Shown here piece after piece: positions 10,717 to 20,918 of a stretch of DNA of 64,000 nucleotides. The position numbers were made by a program, and so were the translations under genes. The DNA comes from Sphaerolaimus hirsutus (lineage: Eukaryota > Nematoda > Chromadorea > Monhysterida > Sphaerolaimidae), in contig OZ038459.1 of NCBI GenBank assembly GCA_964036195.1, positions 6,073,206 to 6,137,205 on the forward strand, given 5' to 3'. Each line of letters starts with the position of its first letter. Position 1 is the stretch's first letter. The notes under the pieces were generated by a model. That model searched no databases and had not been told where the DNA came from. It saw only the letters and a program-made list of their open reading frames with translations.

Positions 10717-11376
10717 TAGGGTGTCAACAAATTTTTTTTACGGAAAACGGAAACGGAAACGGAAAAAAAATTTCAGCGGCCGGAAAACGGAACGGAAAAC
10801 GGAAAAAAATTTGCACTTGGCGGAAAACGGAAACGGAAACGGAAAAAAAAATTCAGTGGCCGGAAAACGGAAAAAGGGGCCGGAAAAACGGAAACGGAAA
10901 AATGAAATTAGCATGGAAATGGAAAAATTTGCTGAAATTTTGCCAGAAAACAGATAAAATTTTCTGAAATTTTGCTGGAAGTCAAAGAAATTTGCAGAAA
11001 TTTTGCTGGAAACATAAAAAATTTACATAATTGACAATCTGCATGAATGTTTACCAGTTCGGCTGGAACAGAAAACAGACATTTGAGCCAGAAAAAGGTC
11101 AAATGTGGCGGAAAGAGAGAAAATTGAGGCGGAAAACGGAAAAAATCCGTAAAAACTGGAAATTGAGCCGGAAAACGGAAAAAAGGCGGAAAAACTGAAA
11201 ATTTAGCCGGAAAACGGAAAATGAGCCGGAAAAACGGAAACGGAAAAAAAGTGGCCGGAAAACGGAACGGAAAACGGAAAAAAAATTTTAGCAGCCGGAA
11301 AACGGAACGGAAAACGGAAAAAATTTGCCTGCGGAAAACGGAAACGGAAAACGGAAAACGGAAATTTGACACCGTA
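10717..11376. mobile_element. Family A hAT-like element inserted in the retroelement
   Basis: The ends are TAGGGTGTCAA and TTGACACCGTA. The 8-bp duplication AGTGTAAT is exact at 10709-10716 and 11377-11384. The 660-bp interior is an imperfect GGAAAACGGAAA minisatellite without coding content, so it depends on a transposase supplied elsewhere. It cuts the envelope-like region just before its membrane anchor. The same family forms the outer element at 1109/15382. Confidence 0.92.
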
Positions 11377-14109
11377 AGTGTAATGAATTAACCTATCCAA
11401 CTTTTCCCGTGCCTCAACCTGGCGCATGTGCAAACTACGAATATTTGCATACATCATGGCATTTTCCATTACCATTCCAGGCCGAATCAAAGTACGATTG
11501 AATTTGATTCCATCTGACAGAAACTTTGGATGTACAAAGGCTGGGGTGTGGTGCATATTCACCTTCACCATATTTCCGTCAGTCAAGGCTAAATAGGTTC
11601 CATTTTTGGATTTGAATACAGGTGATTGCAATTGAGAGCAAGGCACCTGATTGGCATGCTCCACCAGATCCTGAGATCCTGGTATTTTGAATAAGAGCTT
11701 TCCATGCACTCTCACCGGCATCATATCATAACAGATTCCATTTACCTTATGGGACATGTGAAGTCTCTCAGGTTGAACCTTGTGACAAGCTGTGACAGAG
11801 AGCACGTCACCAGCGTATTCAGCATTTATATTTTCATCAGCAAGCAATAATCTTGCTGCGGCCACAGGCGAGATGTGAGCCAATGCCCGCACCATCAATG
11901 CATTGCTGCGCGCTAACACACAAATCTGATGCCTTAAGGTTTCAAAATTTTGATGGGCTTGCTGTGTCAGCACCTGGTACATAAACTGGTGCTGTGTGGC
12001 TGCATTAGGAGTCAAATTTCCACTCCAAAACTCTGCAAAGGTCATTTTGACCGTCGACGCACACTTCTTCTTAAACATAATTTGGCACATGCTTTCAGTT
12101 GAAGAGTTATCTATTTGCAAAATGGACAGCAGCAGGCCCTGATCTGTCAAATACACTGCTGGCTCCAGGCATTGTATGTGCACCGGGCCACCCTTTATAG
12201 TAAAAGCACTTTGTTCGTGAATCAATATCACAGTTTCATTTTGCCTCTTCCCGGGAAAGTTACCCACATGTTCAAAAGGACAGGAAGCCGGTGCCAAAGT
12301 GGTTGGTTCCCAAAATAACACCCCCCTGCTGCTGGTACAGCGCCCAGCAGCTGGGCTACAAGTAGGTGCAGCATCCATATCCGTAATAAGTTGCTGATTA
12401 TCAAATGTAGCTACAGTTCCCTGTGTCAAAATGAAATTATCAACATGCTGCTTAAAACAATCATTCCACGTAGGGAATTGCAAATCAATGCTTTTCATGG
12501 TGGACCAGACCATTGGTTCAATCTGTTTCAGGCCCGACTCACGCGCGTGACCGTCACGCACCGCGTGGAACATTTCTGCACATTTCTCAATCGGCATTGG
12601 TACATAACTATCATGATATTCATAAATGTAATGGGCAAATAAAGCATTTGTGCATGTCGTCACCTCGTGACGTCTAGCTTGGCAAAAGGTTGCATTTGCT
12701 GTCACAGGGCGACGCCTCTGTGCATACACTGACACTGACACGTCATAAACAGGTGACAGTTCAGACTCACCAAATAACGTTGAACTGTACAAGTTACATA
12801 AGGGTATTTCGGGTAAATCTAGATACCAAGCCCCTGTAGGTTTAGAGCAAATTTGAAGCAACATTGGGTCTGCCGTGACCTTCACAAATAACAGGGCCAC
12901 ACTCAATAGCCGGATCGCCCTACTCCTAAATCCACTCAACAGTAAAATCATCAAAAACAAAACCACACCAACCAAATTTTCCTGGCACGGTTTCTGTCTG
13001 TTCTGCCCATCTGGCATGAGTGGGTCCACATACGTCTGCTGCCTCGATTTGAGCATGAATTGGTCCCCCTCGGGCGTGCTGACGACCCTGACGACCTTGT
13101 TCTCCGTGGCCAGCACGCGCAGTTGCTCCACCGTCACTCCAAAAGTCATCTTGCTGATATTGATAGGGTGCTTGTTGTGCACTGCCAGAGACAGCGAGCG
13201 ACTAGCGCGCCAGCGCAGTGCCAACGCCATGTTACAGGCGCATCTCTCCACCCTTTCCCTGGACACCAGCCTCATCACTTCTTTCGGCACTATCTCGCTG
13301 CGTATCACTCCTGTGAAATAAATAGCACTTTTCATTTCACTCAACTTGACAAAACTGCAATTTTTTCCATCTTTCCTAAGACTGGCAAAAATCCAATCAA
13401 CCCCCTCAAAATGCTCAAACTTACGCAGAAGCGTCTCCACCACAGCCATCACCGTGACTGGTGTCATCTTCAACGAGTGGCTCATTGTCAGGTGCTCCAC
13501 ACAATCCAAATACGTGAAACACATCACTCCCGATCCGGGCACCCTGTCCATGATATCCTTGGGCTTGACCAGGAAGAAATACTGGTGTTCAGTACACACC
13601 ATAGGAATGCGGCCCATCACCACCGGCGGCCTCAGTAGCAAGTCTCTGATTAAATGATCATTTCCCAATGCAGAGGCCACCATCAAATTTACGCCCCACC
13701 AGTAGCAATCGACGTTGTCCCCGTTTGGTGGGTCCCCCGTTGGATTATTTGGGTCATTTTCTGTATTATTTCCATTTCCCGAGCCCCCTGGCACCTCGCC
13801 AGGATCGTTACGCAGCGCGTTGGCGCGGCGACGAACTTCTTCTGTAGCAAATGTTCTCTTGACTGCCTTAAGTTGCGCTAGTAACCCATCCAGTCTGGCT
13901 AGGTAACTGCGGCACTGTGCACGCAGCGCACGGTCTTCAAAAGAGTAGTCCTTGCCTTGCAAAATTTGTTGCTGGCGGGTGATATTATCAATCTGCTCGT
14001 CTAGCTCTTCCATGGTTCTAACATCCACCACCTTTTCAGGGAGCTCAGGTAGCACGAGCTTTCCTTCGGCGTCCAACTCAGGTACCAGGGGTGGCAATGG
14101 AAAGACCAT
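11203..14109 (-). CDS. Retroelement 5' frame: coiled-coil N-terminus plus envelope-like region, interrupted
   Basis: The first 911 or so codons are element-encoded; beyond that the frame runs into the hAT insertion. Residues 30-100 look helical and charged (possible coiled coil), followed by a low-complexity Gly/Asn/Pro stretch (100-130) and a globular part to about 370. A hydrophobic segment (379-412) then acts as a possible signal or internal membrane segment. The next 500 residues are cysteine-bearing with several N-x-S/T sequons, as in a glycoprotein ectodomain. Its C-terminal third reminds me of glycoproteins of some negative-strand RNA viruses (chuvirus-like), a weak recollection rather than an alignment. 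The membrane anchor lies beyond the insertion, in the pol frame. The product is truncated here. Confidence 0.75.
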   Translation of the reverse strand: MVFPLPPLVPELDAEGKLVLPELPEKVVDVRTMEELDEQIDNITRQQQILQGKDYSFEDRALRAQCRSYLARLDGLLAQLKAVKRTFATEEVRRRANALRNDPGEVPGGSGNGNNTENDPNNPTGDPPNGDNVDCYWWGVNLMVASALGNDHLIRDLLLRPPVVMGRIPMVCTEHQYFFLVKPKDIMDRVPGSGVMCFTYLDCVEHLTMSHSLKMTPVTVMAVVETLLRKFEHFEGVDWIFASLRKDGKNCSFVKLSEMKSAIYFTGVIRSEIVPKEVMRLVSRERVERCACNMALALRWRASRSLSLAVHNKHPINISKMTFGVTVEQLRVLATENKVVRVVSTPEGDQFMLKSRQQTYVDPLMPDGQNRQKPCQENLVGVVLFLMILLLSGFRSRAIRLLSVALLFVKVTADPMLLQICSKPTGAWYLDLPEIPLCNLYSSTLFGESELSPVYDVSVSVYAQRRRPVTANATFCQARRHEVTTCTNALFAHYIYEYHDSYVPMPIEKCAEMFHAVRDGHARESGLKQIEPMVWSTMKSIDLQFPTWNDCFKQHVDNFILTQGTVATFDNQQLITDMDAAPTCSPAAGRCTSSRGVLFWEPTTLAPASCPFEHVGNFPGKRQNETVILIHEQSAFTIKGGPVHIQCLEPAVYLTDQGLLLSILQIDNSSTESMCQIMFKKKCASTVKMTFAEFWSGNLTPNAATQHQFMYQVLTQQAHQNFETLRHQICVLARSNALMVRALAHISPVAAARLLLADENINAEYAGDVLSVTACHKVQPERLHMSHKVNGICYDMMPVRVHGKLLFKIPGSQDLVEHANQVPCSQLQSPVFKSKNGTYLALTDGNMVKVNMHHTPAFVHPKFLSDGIKFNRTLIRPGMVMENAMMYANIRSLHMRQVEAREKLDRLIHYTYGVKFPFSVFRFRFPQANFFRFPFRFPAAKIFFPFSVPFSGHFFSVSVFPAHFPFSG

Positions 14110-14451
14110 TGTGAGTTGACTGGGGTCTAATTGTTTCGTATACTATGCGTACTCCCGTATTGAATGGGTACTTGGAAACCAGGGGACTTGCAAAGTGAGA
14201 CAGGCGCTTCGCACCTATTTCACCAGCACTGCTGTGTTTTTATAGACACCAGGTGTCTATCTGCTCGCAACCTCCAGGGGTTGCCTGCTGTGTAAAGCAC
14301 AAGGCTTTCTTCTGTGTGCCAAGTATGGCTTCTGTCGCCAAATTGGCTTCCCCCCAACACAAAAAATTTGTCTCAAATTTTATAACTAATTATCAATAAA
14401 ATGTCAAACGTACCAGGTTCGTGTCGTTGCGTGGCGCCACAGATGATCACC
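14110..14451 (-). other. Retroelement 5' leader
   Basis: Untranslated stretch between the 5' LTR and the first frame. On the minus strand TGG begins at 14453 and a TGGCGCC word begins at 14439. Either could start a tRNA primer-binding site, but neither extends into a convincing match to a T-arm, so I do not name the primer. A short GGTGTCTATAAAAACAC-type segment near 14240 is AT-rich; function not assigned. Confidence 0.5.
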
Positions 14452-15115
14452 ACTTTTCTATGTGAACTGTGACTCAAACCTTTGCAGTCAACCGAGTCCA
14501 CGACTTCGACCACGACGAACTTCAGGAGGAGGACAAAGGAGCCCGGCAGCTTCACAGATGTCATACGATGTTAGTGTATGTTTATTTGTGCGCACGTTTG
14601 TGAAGTTAGGGTTCAATGTCTTTGTGCTGAGTTACTAAATAGCCAACGCAGCCGATCGTTGCCTGGCACCTGTTTATTGATGGTAAAATACTTCAATGTT
14701 TCACAAAATACTCACGAAATACTCGGATCACACGGCACTGAATCCTACAGCACCAGCTCGGTATTCAGGTTCACGAAGCACTGTCACACAGACTTTCAGC
14801 TACTGTTTTCAGCTGTAGCTTGGCTTAGCTAGCTTTCAGATATCTTTCGCATCACGGTTCTGAACCCTGAATACCTCACCGGAGCTCTCTTTTATACTCA
14901 TCCACCCGCCCACATAGGCTTAGCTCACACAACATGACAGACACAAACATCATTTTTCTAACAAAACTGTAATCCCTTTGCCCGATTGTAAATGGGCCAG
15001 CCAACCTACGTCATACTTCCTAGTAACCACGGCAACAAGCCAAAGTACAATAGATATTCTAGTTCATGGCAAAACGCCAATAATTCAATAAATCTTATGG
15101 CAAAAAGCCAACAAT
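14452..15115 (-). repeat. 5' LTR of the retroelement
   Basis: Near-identical partner of 1619-2280. It abuts the right part of the split family A element. Two or three terminal bases present beside the left LTR (ACA after CCAACAAT) are absent here, so this end may be slightly trimmed. It contains a TATACTCATCC-like segment on the plus strand, but no promoter can be assigned with confidence. Confidence 0.88.
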
Positions 15116-15382
15116 GAGCCAACACTGAAAATTGAGCCAGAAGACGGAAAAATGGAAATGGAAAGGTAAAAAATTTTCAGCCGGAAAACAGAAAAGTGGG
15201 CCGGAAAAACGGAAATGGAAAGGTAAAAAATTTTCAGCTGCTGGAAAACAGAAAACGGAAAGGTAAAAAAATTTCAGCTGCCGGAAAACGGAAAGGTAAA
15301 AAATTTTCAGCTGCCTGAAAACGGAAAGGTAAAAAATTGTCCTGCAGAAAAGCGGAAACGGAAACTGAAATTTGACACCCTA
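15116..15382. mobile_element. Family A hAT-like element, right part
   Basis: Carries GGAAAGGTAAAAAATTTTCAG repeats like those at 1150-1200 and ends in TTTGACACCCTA. The flanking ATTGTGTT (15383-15390) matches 1101-1108 exactly, proving that it is the other end of the element interrupted by the LTR retroelement. Confidence 0.88.
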
Positions 15383-15390
15383 ATTGTGTT

Positions 15391-15878
15391 GTATTTTATT
15401 TTTTACACACTAAGCAGCCCATTTCTTATTCACTGGAGTTTGAAGCATTTTGATCACAGATTTAAATTTTATGTTAGGACCTATTTAATGGTAAAGAGTT
15501 ATCAATACTTTGGTATCGGTCATCTATCCCCGGGACGCCATTCCGCTCCTTACGTGACAAGTGGTACGACAAATCACACAAACATCCCTGTCTTATTTGC
15601 AACATTTTTTTTGCAACTTATATTGAAATTTTAACTAGATACACAGTATTTTGCAACTTTTCTGATAATTTTTCTTTGTGTGGTTTGCTATAAGGTGTTG
15701 TTGTTGTTGTTGTTGTTTTTTTTTTTTGGGGGGGGGGGGGGTCTTAAACAACAGGACAGAAAAATCTATCTTTTAAAAACCATAAATAGGTATTTTACTC
15801 AATTATCTGCAATAAATATTGCTGCTCACTAAAATCACAGTGAATCGGAATCTAGCTACATAGAGTACTACTTGAAAA
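15391..15878. other. Upstream region of the peroxiredoxin gene
   Basis: AT-rich sequence with a (GTT)n tract running into poly-T and a poly-G run near 15697-15741. The start codon of the peroxiredoxin gene follows at 15879. No TATA box or other promoter element is clear enough to call. Confidence 0.5.
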
Positions 15879-18800
15879 ATGCCTGGCCTTTTATTGGGAG
15901 ATGTGTTTCCCGATTTCAACGCGGAGACGAGTGTGGGCAAAATTGAGAGCTTCCATAAGTGGATTGGAGACAGGTCAGTGCCCATTGTATTTTTAAATGC
16001 GTTATAATGATCACCTGGTGGCAGCCCAAAACCTTGTAAAGTGTAAAATGTCCATCAAAAAAACGAATATTTTTTTACTGAACTATGCATCACAATTGAC
16101 ACCTTTACATTTGTTGTGACATGAATTTTTCATGTCATTTGACACTATACTTGGCACTTTACAGGGCTCGAGACTGCCATCCATGTCATCCAAACACTAC
16201 GCACCCGTGCGCTTATCCGGGTTCCAGCGCCGCACCCTGTAAAGTGAATAAAGTATCAAATGCCATGTAAAATGTCATACAAATTTGTCAATAATTGACA
16301 ATTGTCAATAATTTTTGCCATAAGTCTGACAATTTTTTACAGTGTGCGGGACCAGGTCACTTTCCCTACCCCCATTTCAGTTGGGCCATGTTGTTCTCCC
16401 ACCCGGCCGATTTCACGCCCGTGTGCACCACCGAGTTGGCCCGCGCCGCCGCCATGCAGCCGCAATTCGCGCAGGTTGTAATACTGTTTCTTGGTTGTTG
16501 TTGGAAGTAGTTTGTTCTTGTGATTTTGCGCTTGCCATTTTTTTGGCGCCAGCGCCATTGTCAGGGGGCAGTCCCACCCAGCCCCTTAAAAAATGTCATG
16601 CAAAGTGTCGAAAGTCATGTAAAATGGCGCCAGAGAAAAAAGCGCCATGGCGCTGGCGCCATTAAATGCCGCCAGCGCCATTCCATCACTACGCGCTATC
16701 ACAATGATCCCAAAAAACCCAAACCCAATTTCAGCGCAACGTAAAATTGATAGCGTTATCATGCGACACTGCCGCCAGCCACGTGGCCTGGATCGAAGAC
16801 GTGAAGGCGTTCGGGGGGCTGCCCTCCTTCGACTTTCCCATCATCGCCGACCCCCACAGAGAGCTGGCTGACAGGTGCCAATTCCTATAGTGAATAAGTG
16901 ACAACGAAAGTGGTAATTTGTGTGCAAACACGAAGTAAATTTTCTTCGTCACTTGAATTCGGACTTAAGAGTTACTTATTTACGATTAGAGTTATATAAA
17001 AAGCGCCAGAACTGGCGCCTTGAAACTGGAGGTTGGAAAAGCGCCAAACTCCAGCGCCAAGAGCCCCATGGCGCAAGGCGTCAGCACCATGGGGCTTTTT
17101 GCATTGGACCTGGCGCAAGGCGTCAGCACCATGGCGCCTTTACATTACGACTTAGCACTTTTCTGGTCACTTGTCCACTAGCGGCATTGACCCCAGGCTG
17201 GGCATGATGGACCCCAACGAGAAAGACAGCAAGGGATTGCCGCTGACGTGCCGCGCGGTTGGTTGACAGTGGAATGGCTTTTTGTTATTTGTGCAATGTT
17301 GACGGGTCAGATAATGTAACTGAGGCGTCTACTTCTAGAAGTCGACAAGTCCACAAAATGCGATTTTGAGTAAATCGCATTGTAAGTTTCCGATCCAATT
17401 CCAGGTTCATCCTGCGTGTCCAATTTGGCTCTCTCGCGCCTACCATTAAGTTCCAAATGTTGACAATAAGGTATCAAATTTTCAGCCCCTTCTCTCAATG
17501 TATTTATACGTGAAAAATGGGGTGTCCATAAAATTCCATTTGGACAGAGCAAAACTGTTTTGGGGAGGGAAATGGACTTGTCGACTTCTTGCACTAACAA
17601 ACATTTTTGTTCCTGGCCTGGATGATTCTCCCTTATGGGCAATTTATGGACTTGTCGACTTTTAGAAGTAGCTGTCCATGACGGACATCACATTTCTTGC
17701 TATTTTTCCCGTAAAAAATGATGAAGATGATGGACTTGTCGACTTCTTGCTCTAAAATAAGTGGACTTGTCGACTTCTTGCTGATTTTTTTTTGCATTTT
17801 TCACAAAAATTATGAAAAATGTGCGGCAGTAGCCACAGATGACGTTTCCGGGCCTAACGCAAAATTGTCTTATTTTGGACTTTTAGAAGTAGACGCCTGA
17901 ACTAGAAAGCGCCGTCGAATACTTTGTATTTCACGTAACAAAACAAAGAAAATTACTGGACATCCCGAGGGTCACGAAAACAGTCGCTGCATAAGCATAA
18001 TCTTTCAATCATCACTGGGCAATCAGTAATTCCCAAATTTCGGTGGTGTAGTTTCGTCGGGGGTGTGCCTCAGCGCGAGTAAACTCTCAGCGCAAGTCAG
18101 CTCTCAGCGCAAGTCAGCTCTCAGCGCAAGTAATCTACTCCCAGTCAGGGGATTTTGTGTATTTGGACCCATCCAGAGGTTAATATAGATAGTAAATCAG
18201 TCCCCCAGAGGCAGGGACGTATCCAGGATTTTTGAGCGGGGGGGGGCTGCTTGTTTACGGGGGCCGGCGAACGGGGGGGGGCTCAGCCCCCCCCCTAAAT
18301 TTTTTCCCTATATAGGGACGGAAAGGCGTTTTGGCGCTAGCGCCATACATAGGCGCCACGCCATGGCGCCATTGGCGTTGGCGCCAGCACCAGGAACCGC
18401 TTTATATGTATGCAAATATGCATACATATACAGCGAAACTCGCAAAAAATGTGTTCATTTTCAACGATTTTGGTCTAAAGGGACCGATCCGTTGAAAATA
18501 CCATGCTCGGAGAAGCAATTGCGCGCTAGCGCGCAAAAATTTTCAGAAACATCGAAAGATATATAGGAAAAGTTGGATTTTCCGGGACGTTTTAGGTCTC
18601 ACCCCGGGAAGGGGGGGGGGCTGCAGCCCCCCCCCGCCCCCCCCTGGATACGTCCTTGCCCAGAGGGGTAGATATCTCAAAATCCTTTTTGGGGTGTCAC
18701 GGGGGTTCAATATATAGGCTTTTTCAAGGTGTAGATACAAAAAGCAAGAAATATCGCGAAAATGACTAAAAATAGGTATATAATTATATATATACAGCCA

Positions 18801-20918
18801 AAAATAGTTGAAAATGGGCTATAATTAACATGAACGGTAATGATTTTGAAGTCTGTAAAATCACGATGGTGGTGGTGAAGGTGAAATGCTATAAGAAGGT
18901 ACACCACTTGCGCTGAGCGTTTCCGCCACTTTAAATAGCGACTTAGCTTTTGGGGGTGCACTGATACGCACATCTGCCCGGTACGCACATATTCCCGTTT
19001 TTTTTCGCTTGACACATTTTCAAGTGATTTTCAGATATGAGTGAAGTGAAAAAAGTTCACTAATGTCATTGCGAACTTTTAGTCACTTTGCTCATATCTG
19101 AAAATTACTTGAAAGTGTCAAGTGAAAAAAACGGGCAAATGTGCGTAACGGGCTTATGTGCGTATCAGGCCTGCCCCTTAGCTTTTCAACTCTAGAAGAA
19201 TGCGTTGGAAAGCTATTTGTTATTTTTGACCGAGCAGCTGTAGGCAACAAACACCGCATGGCAACAGCGCTCATAGCGCAACTGCGTGCGCTCAGTAGGC
19301 CACAATCACCGCATGGCAACCGCGGCACACGCACAGTGACCGTACGCGCCCGCCAAGCTGGCGCCATGGCGCTGCCAGCGCATGAGCGGCCACGCGCTCG
19401 CGTCCAACTGGCGCCATTCCTGCCGCACGGCCGAATCCACTCCCACGCTATTTTTTGGTATTATAAAAGGCACGCCGGTAATGAAACTAAGAATATTTTA
19501 TAACCAGAATGAACAACTGACTTGAAAAATCACCGCTGATAGCATTGACAGATACCGCTCATAAAATAGACATATCAAATTACACATAAATATGTTTACA
19601 CTCTCAGCCGACAAATCGGCAAAAACACTACCCACAAAAAACACAACACACAAGCTTTACGTTATATGAAAGATAACGTAATTATGCTTGGTATTGTCGT
19701 CGCATAACAATGCATGTGTGGGCAAATTTGTACATGTGTTGCGATAATCCGATATCCACTGCATGTGTGGCACAATTTATTTCGCAGAATTTTTGCACCC
19801 GCAAAAGACACGCGGCGCGCTGATATACTGCCCCCCCCCCCGCGCCGCAGTACAGCTGGCATCTATTCGTCTACCGCAACTTTGGGCAGCGGCGCCGGCA
19901 GAATGTAGACATGCGCTGCGCCATTGGCGCCGGCTGGGCGGGCGCCCCGCGGCAGCGGCATGCATGCGCGCGTGTCGCGGTTGCCATGTGGTGATTGTTG
20001 CCCAATGAGCACACGCAGTTGCGCTATGAGCGCTGTTGGTTGCCTAGCGGTTATTCGCCGTTATTTTTATTGCCATATCCATCAAAATATATTTTGTCTT
20101 TTAGCGGAGAGGGGCGTCCTCACTTAGTGTCACACTTGACAAACCACTTTTCTCCACCCACAAACTCAGGTGTTCGTGATCGGGCCGGACAAGCGCTTGC
20201 GGCTGAGCATTCTCTACCCAGCCACCACTGGCAGGAATTTCGAGTCAGTTTCTATCATGGCACTTTTAATCAACGGTACCGGTACGATTTCACAGCATCA
20301 TTTCTTGTTGAATGGAATGCAATACTTTTGGCAGTGCGCCAGTTTCAATGGGTGTATTGGCGACATGTTTACATTTCTGCGCAATTTGATACTAAAAAAT
20401 GCACTCAAATACAGATTACCGACTGCACACTTTAGACTGAAATTTACCATATCGCATCTTAACAAATACCAAATGTATTATACGGCATTTCATTTTTCTG
20501 ATCACAGTGTAATCACAGTTCTGATCAAATAGTAGTAATCTAAGTACAAACTATCCAAATAACTATTTGTTGGGAACTTTTATCCCACATCTATCACTTT
20601 CAAAGTATCACTCCTCGCAATCGGTGAATTTCGTGCGCAATTTCCCGTGATTTCACTCACAAAAATACCGCAACTCTTCGCGCAGCGATCAATTCAACCT
20701 GTACCCCCCCCCCAGGCGAGCTTCTACGCTGCGTGGACTCGCTACAACTTACTGAAAAACACAAAGTGGCCACCCCCGTCGACTGGACCCCCGGTGCAAA
20801 GTGCATGGTGCTCCCGAACATTTCCGATGCCGATGCGAAGCGGACATTTCCAAGTGTGCTAGTTACGCCGCTGCCCTCGGGTAGGGAGTATTTGAGGATG
20901 ACCGAAATGCCAATGTGA
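15879..20918 (+). CDS. PRDX6: Peroxiredoxin 6 (1-Cys peroxiredoxin), six exons
   Basis: Exons: 15879-15973, 16381-16474, 16735-16874, 17182-17257, 20170-20247, 20721-20918; phases agree and the stop is TGA at 20916. All introns read as GT-AG. The product has 226 residues, close to the usual 224. It reduces hydroperoxides through one peroxidatic cysteine in the cytosol. Cys47 sits in HPADFTPVCTTELAR with His39, and an arginine lies before VFVIGPDKR. Residues matching the lipase triad of vertebrate PRDX6 are present (His26, Ser32, Asp142), but the GxSxG motif reads GDSWA, so its last glycine is alanine. The C-terminal dimer domain begins at LLRCVDSLQLTEK. Intron 4 (2.9 kb) is filled with transposons. 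The last junction needs donor GAGTCA|GTTTCT and acceptor GGCGAG|CTTC. Confidence 0.93.
16017..16368. mobile_element. Family I inverted-repeat elements in PRDX6 intron 1
   Basis: Two adjacent degenerate units with ends such as GGTGGCAGCCC...CTTGTAAAGTG and GGCACTTTACAGGG, then CCCTGTAAAGTG and TTTTTTACAGTGTGCGGGAC. They share the CTGTAAAGTG terminal word and internal AAATGTCA words with copies near 30340, 44230 and 45340. Confidence 0.5.
16520..17160. mobile_element. Family B fragments in PRDX6 introns 2 and 3
   Basis: GGCGCC-rich material lies at about 16545-16698 (right end CCATCACTA) and about 17000-17140, on either side of exon 3. Target duplications could not be matched, so these are fragments or diverged copies. 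Confidence 0.5.
17321..17900. mobile_element. Family D inverted-repeat element, copy 1
   Basis: Starts TGAGGCGTCTACTTCTAGAA and ends with the complementary GAAGTAGACGCCTGA. The interior repeats the phrase GGACTTGTCGACTTCTTGC several times. Full-length relatives lie at 22973-23610 and 40513-40975. No transposase frame; no certain target duplication. It lies in PRDX6 intron 4. Confidence 0.7.
18212..18658. mobile_element. Non-autonomous hAT-like element, family E copy 1
   Basis: Ends CAGGGACGTATCCAGG and CCTGGATACGTCCTTG with an exact 8-bp duplication CCCAGAGG (18204-18211, 18659-18666). Long G and C tracts lie just inside each end. The interior holds a GGCGCC cluster resembling family B and a GCGCGCTAGCGCGCAAAAAT palindrome. 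Confidence 0.9.
18961..19168. repeat. Short foldback element
   Basis: The arms are inverted copies: CTGATACGCACAT at the left and ATGTGCGTATCAG at the right, with TTTTCAGATATGAG and CTCATATCTGAAAA flanking the centre. No matching target duplication was found. Confidence 0.65.
19229..20046. repeat. CpG-rich foldback repeat in PRDX6 intron 4
   Basis: Left arm words such as GGCAACAGCGCTCATAGCGC return inverted at the right as GCGCTATGAGCGCTGTTG, and GCATGGCAACCGCG returns as CGCGGTTGCCATG. The centre contains AT-rich sequence and a C run. GC-rich frames within it are not coding. Confidence 0.55.

Larger units (their letters stand above)
1619..15115 (-). mobile_element. Gypsy-like LTR retroelement with envelope-like region
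   Basis: Direct repeats of about 662 bp bound the element (1619-2280 and 14452-15115). All coding is on the minus strand. From its 5' side the order is: leader, a long frame with an N-terminal coiled-coil-like part and an envelope-like part, protease, reverse transcriptase, RNase H, integrase, then two spliced-looking exons ending in CCHC zinc knuckles. Protease, RT and integrase motifs are intact. A family A hAT element (10717-11376) interrupts the envelope-like region. Envelope before pol and nucleocapsid after integrase is not the usual gag-pol-env order of Metaviridae. Confidence 0.9.

Noticed and set aside
10908..11372. Phenylalanine-rich frame on the minus strand
   Set aside because: Translation of the GGAAAACGGAAA minisatellite in family A, not a protein.
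10717..11376. Regular short repeats resembling a CRISPR array
   Set aside because: Units are variable, spacers are not unique, the context is eukaryotic and the array has transposon ends.
14433..14453. Definite tRNA primer-binding site
   Set aside because: TGG and TGGCGCC words are present, but the following bases do not fit a tRNA T-arm, so no primer was named.
20248..20720. Non-canonical last intron of PRDX6
   Set aside because: A first reading needed an AGG acceptor, but donor GAGTCA|GTTTCT with acceptor GGCGAG|CTTC gives a GT-AG intron with the correct protein length.
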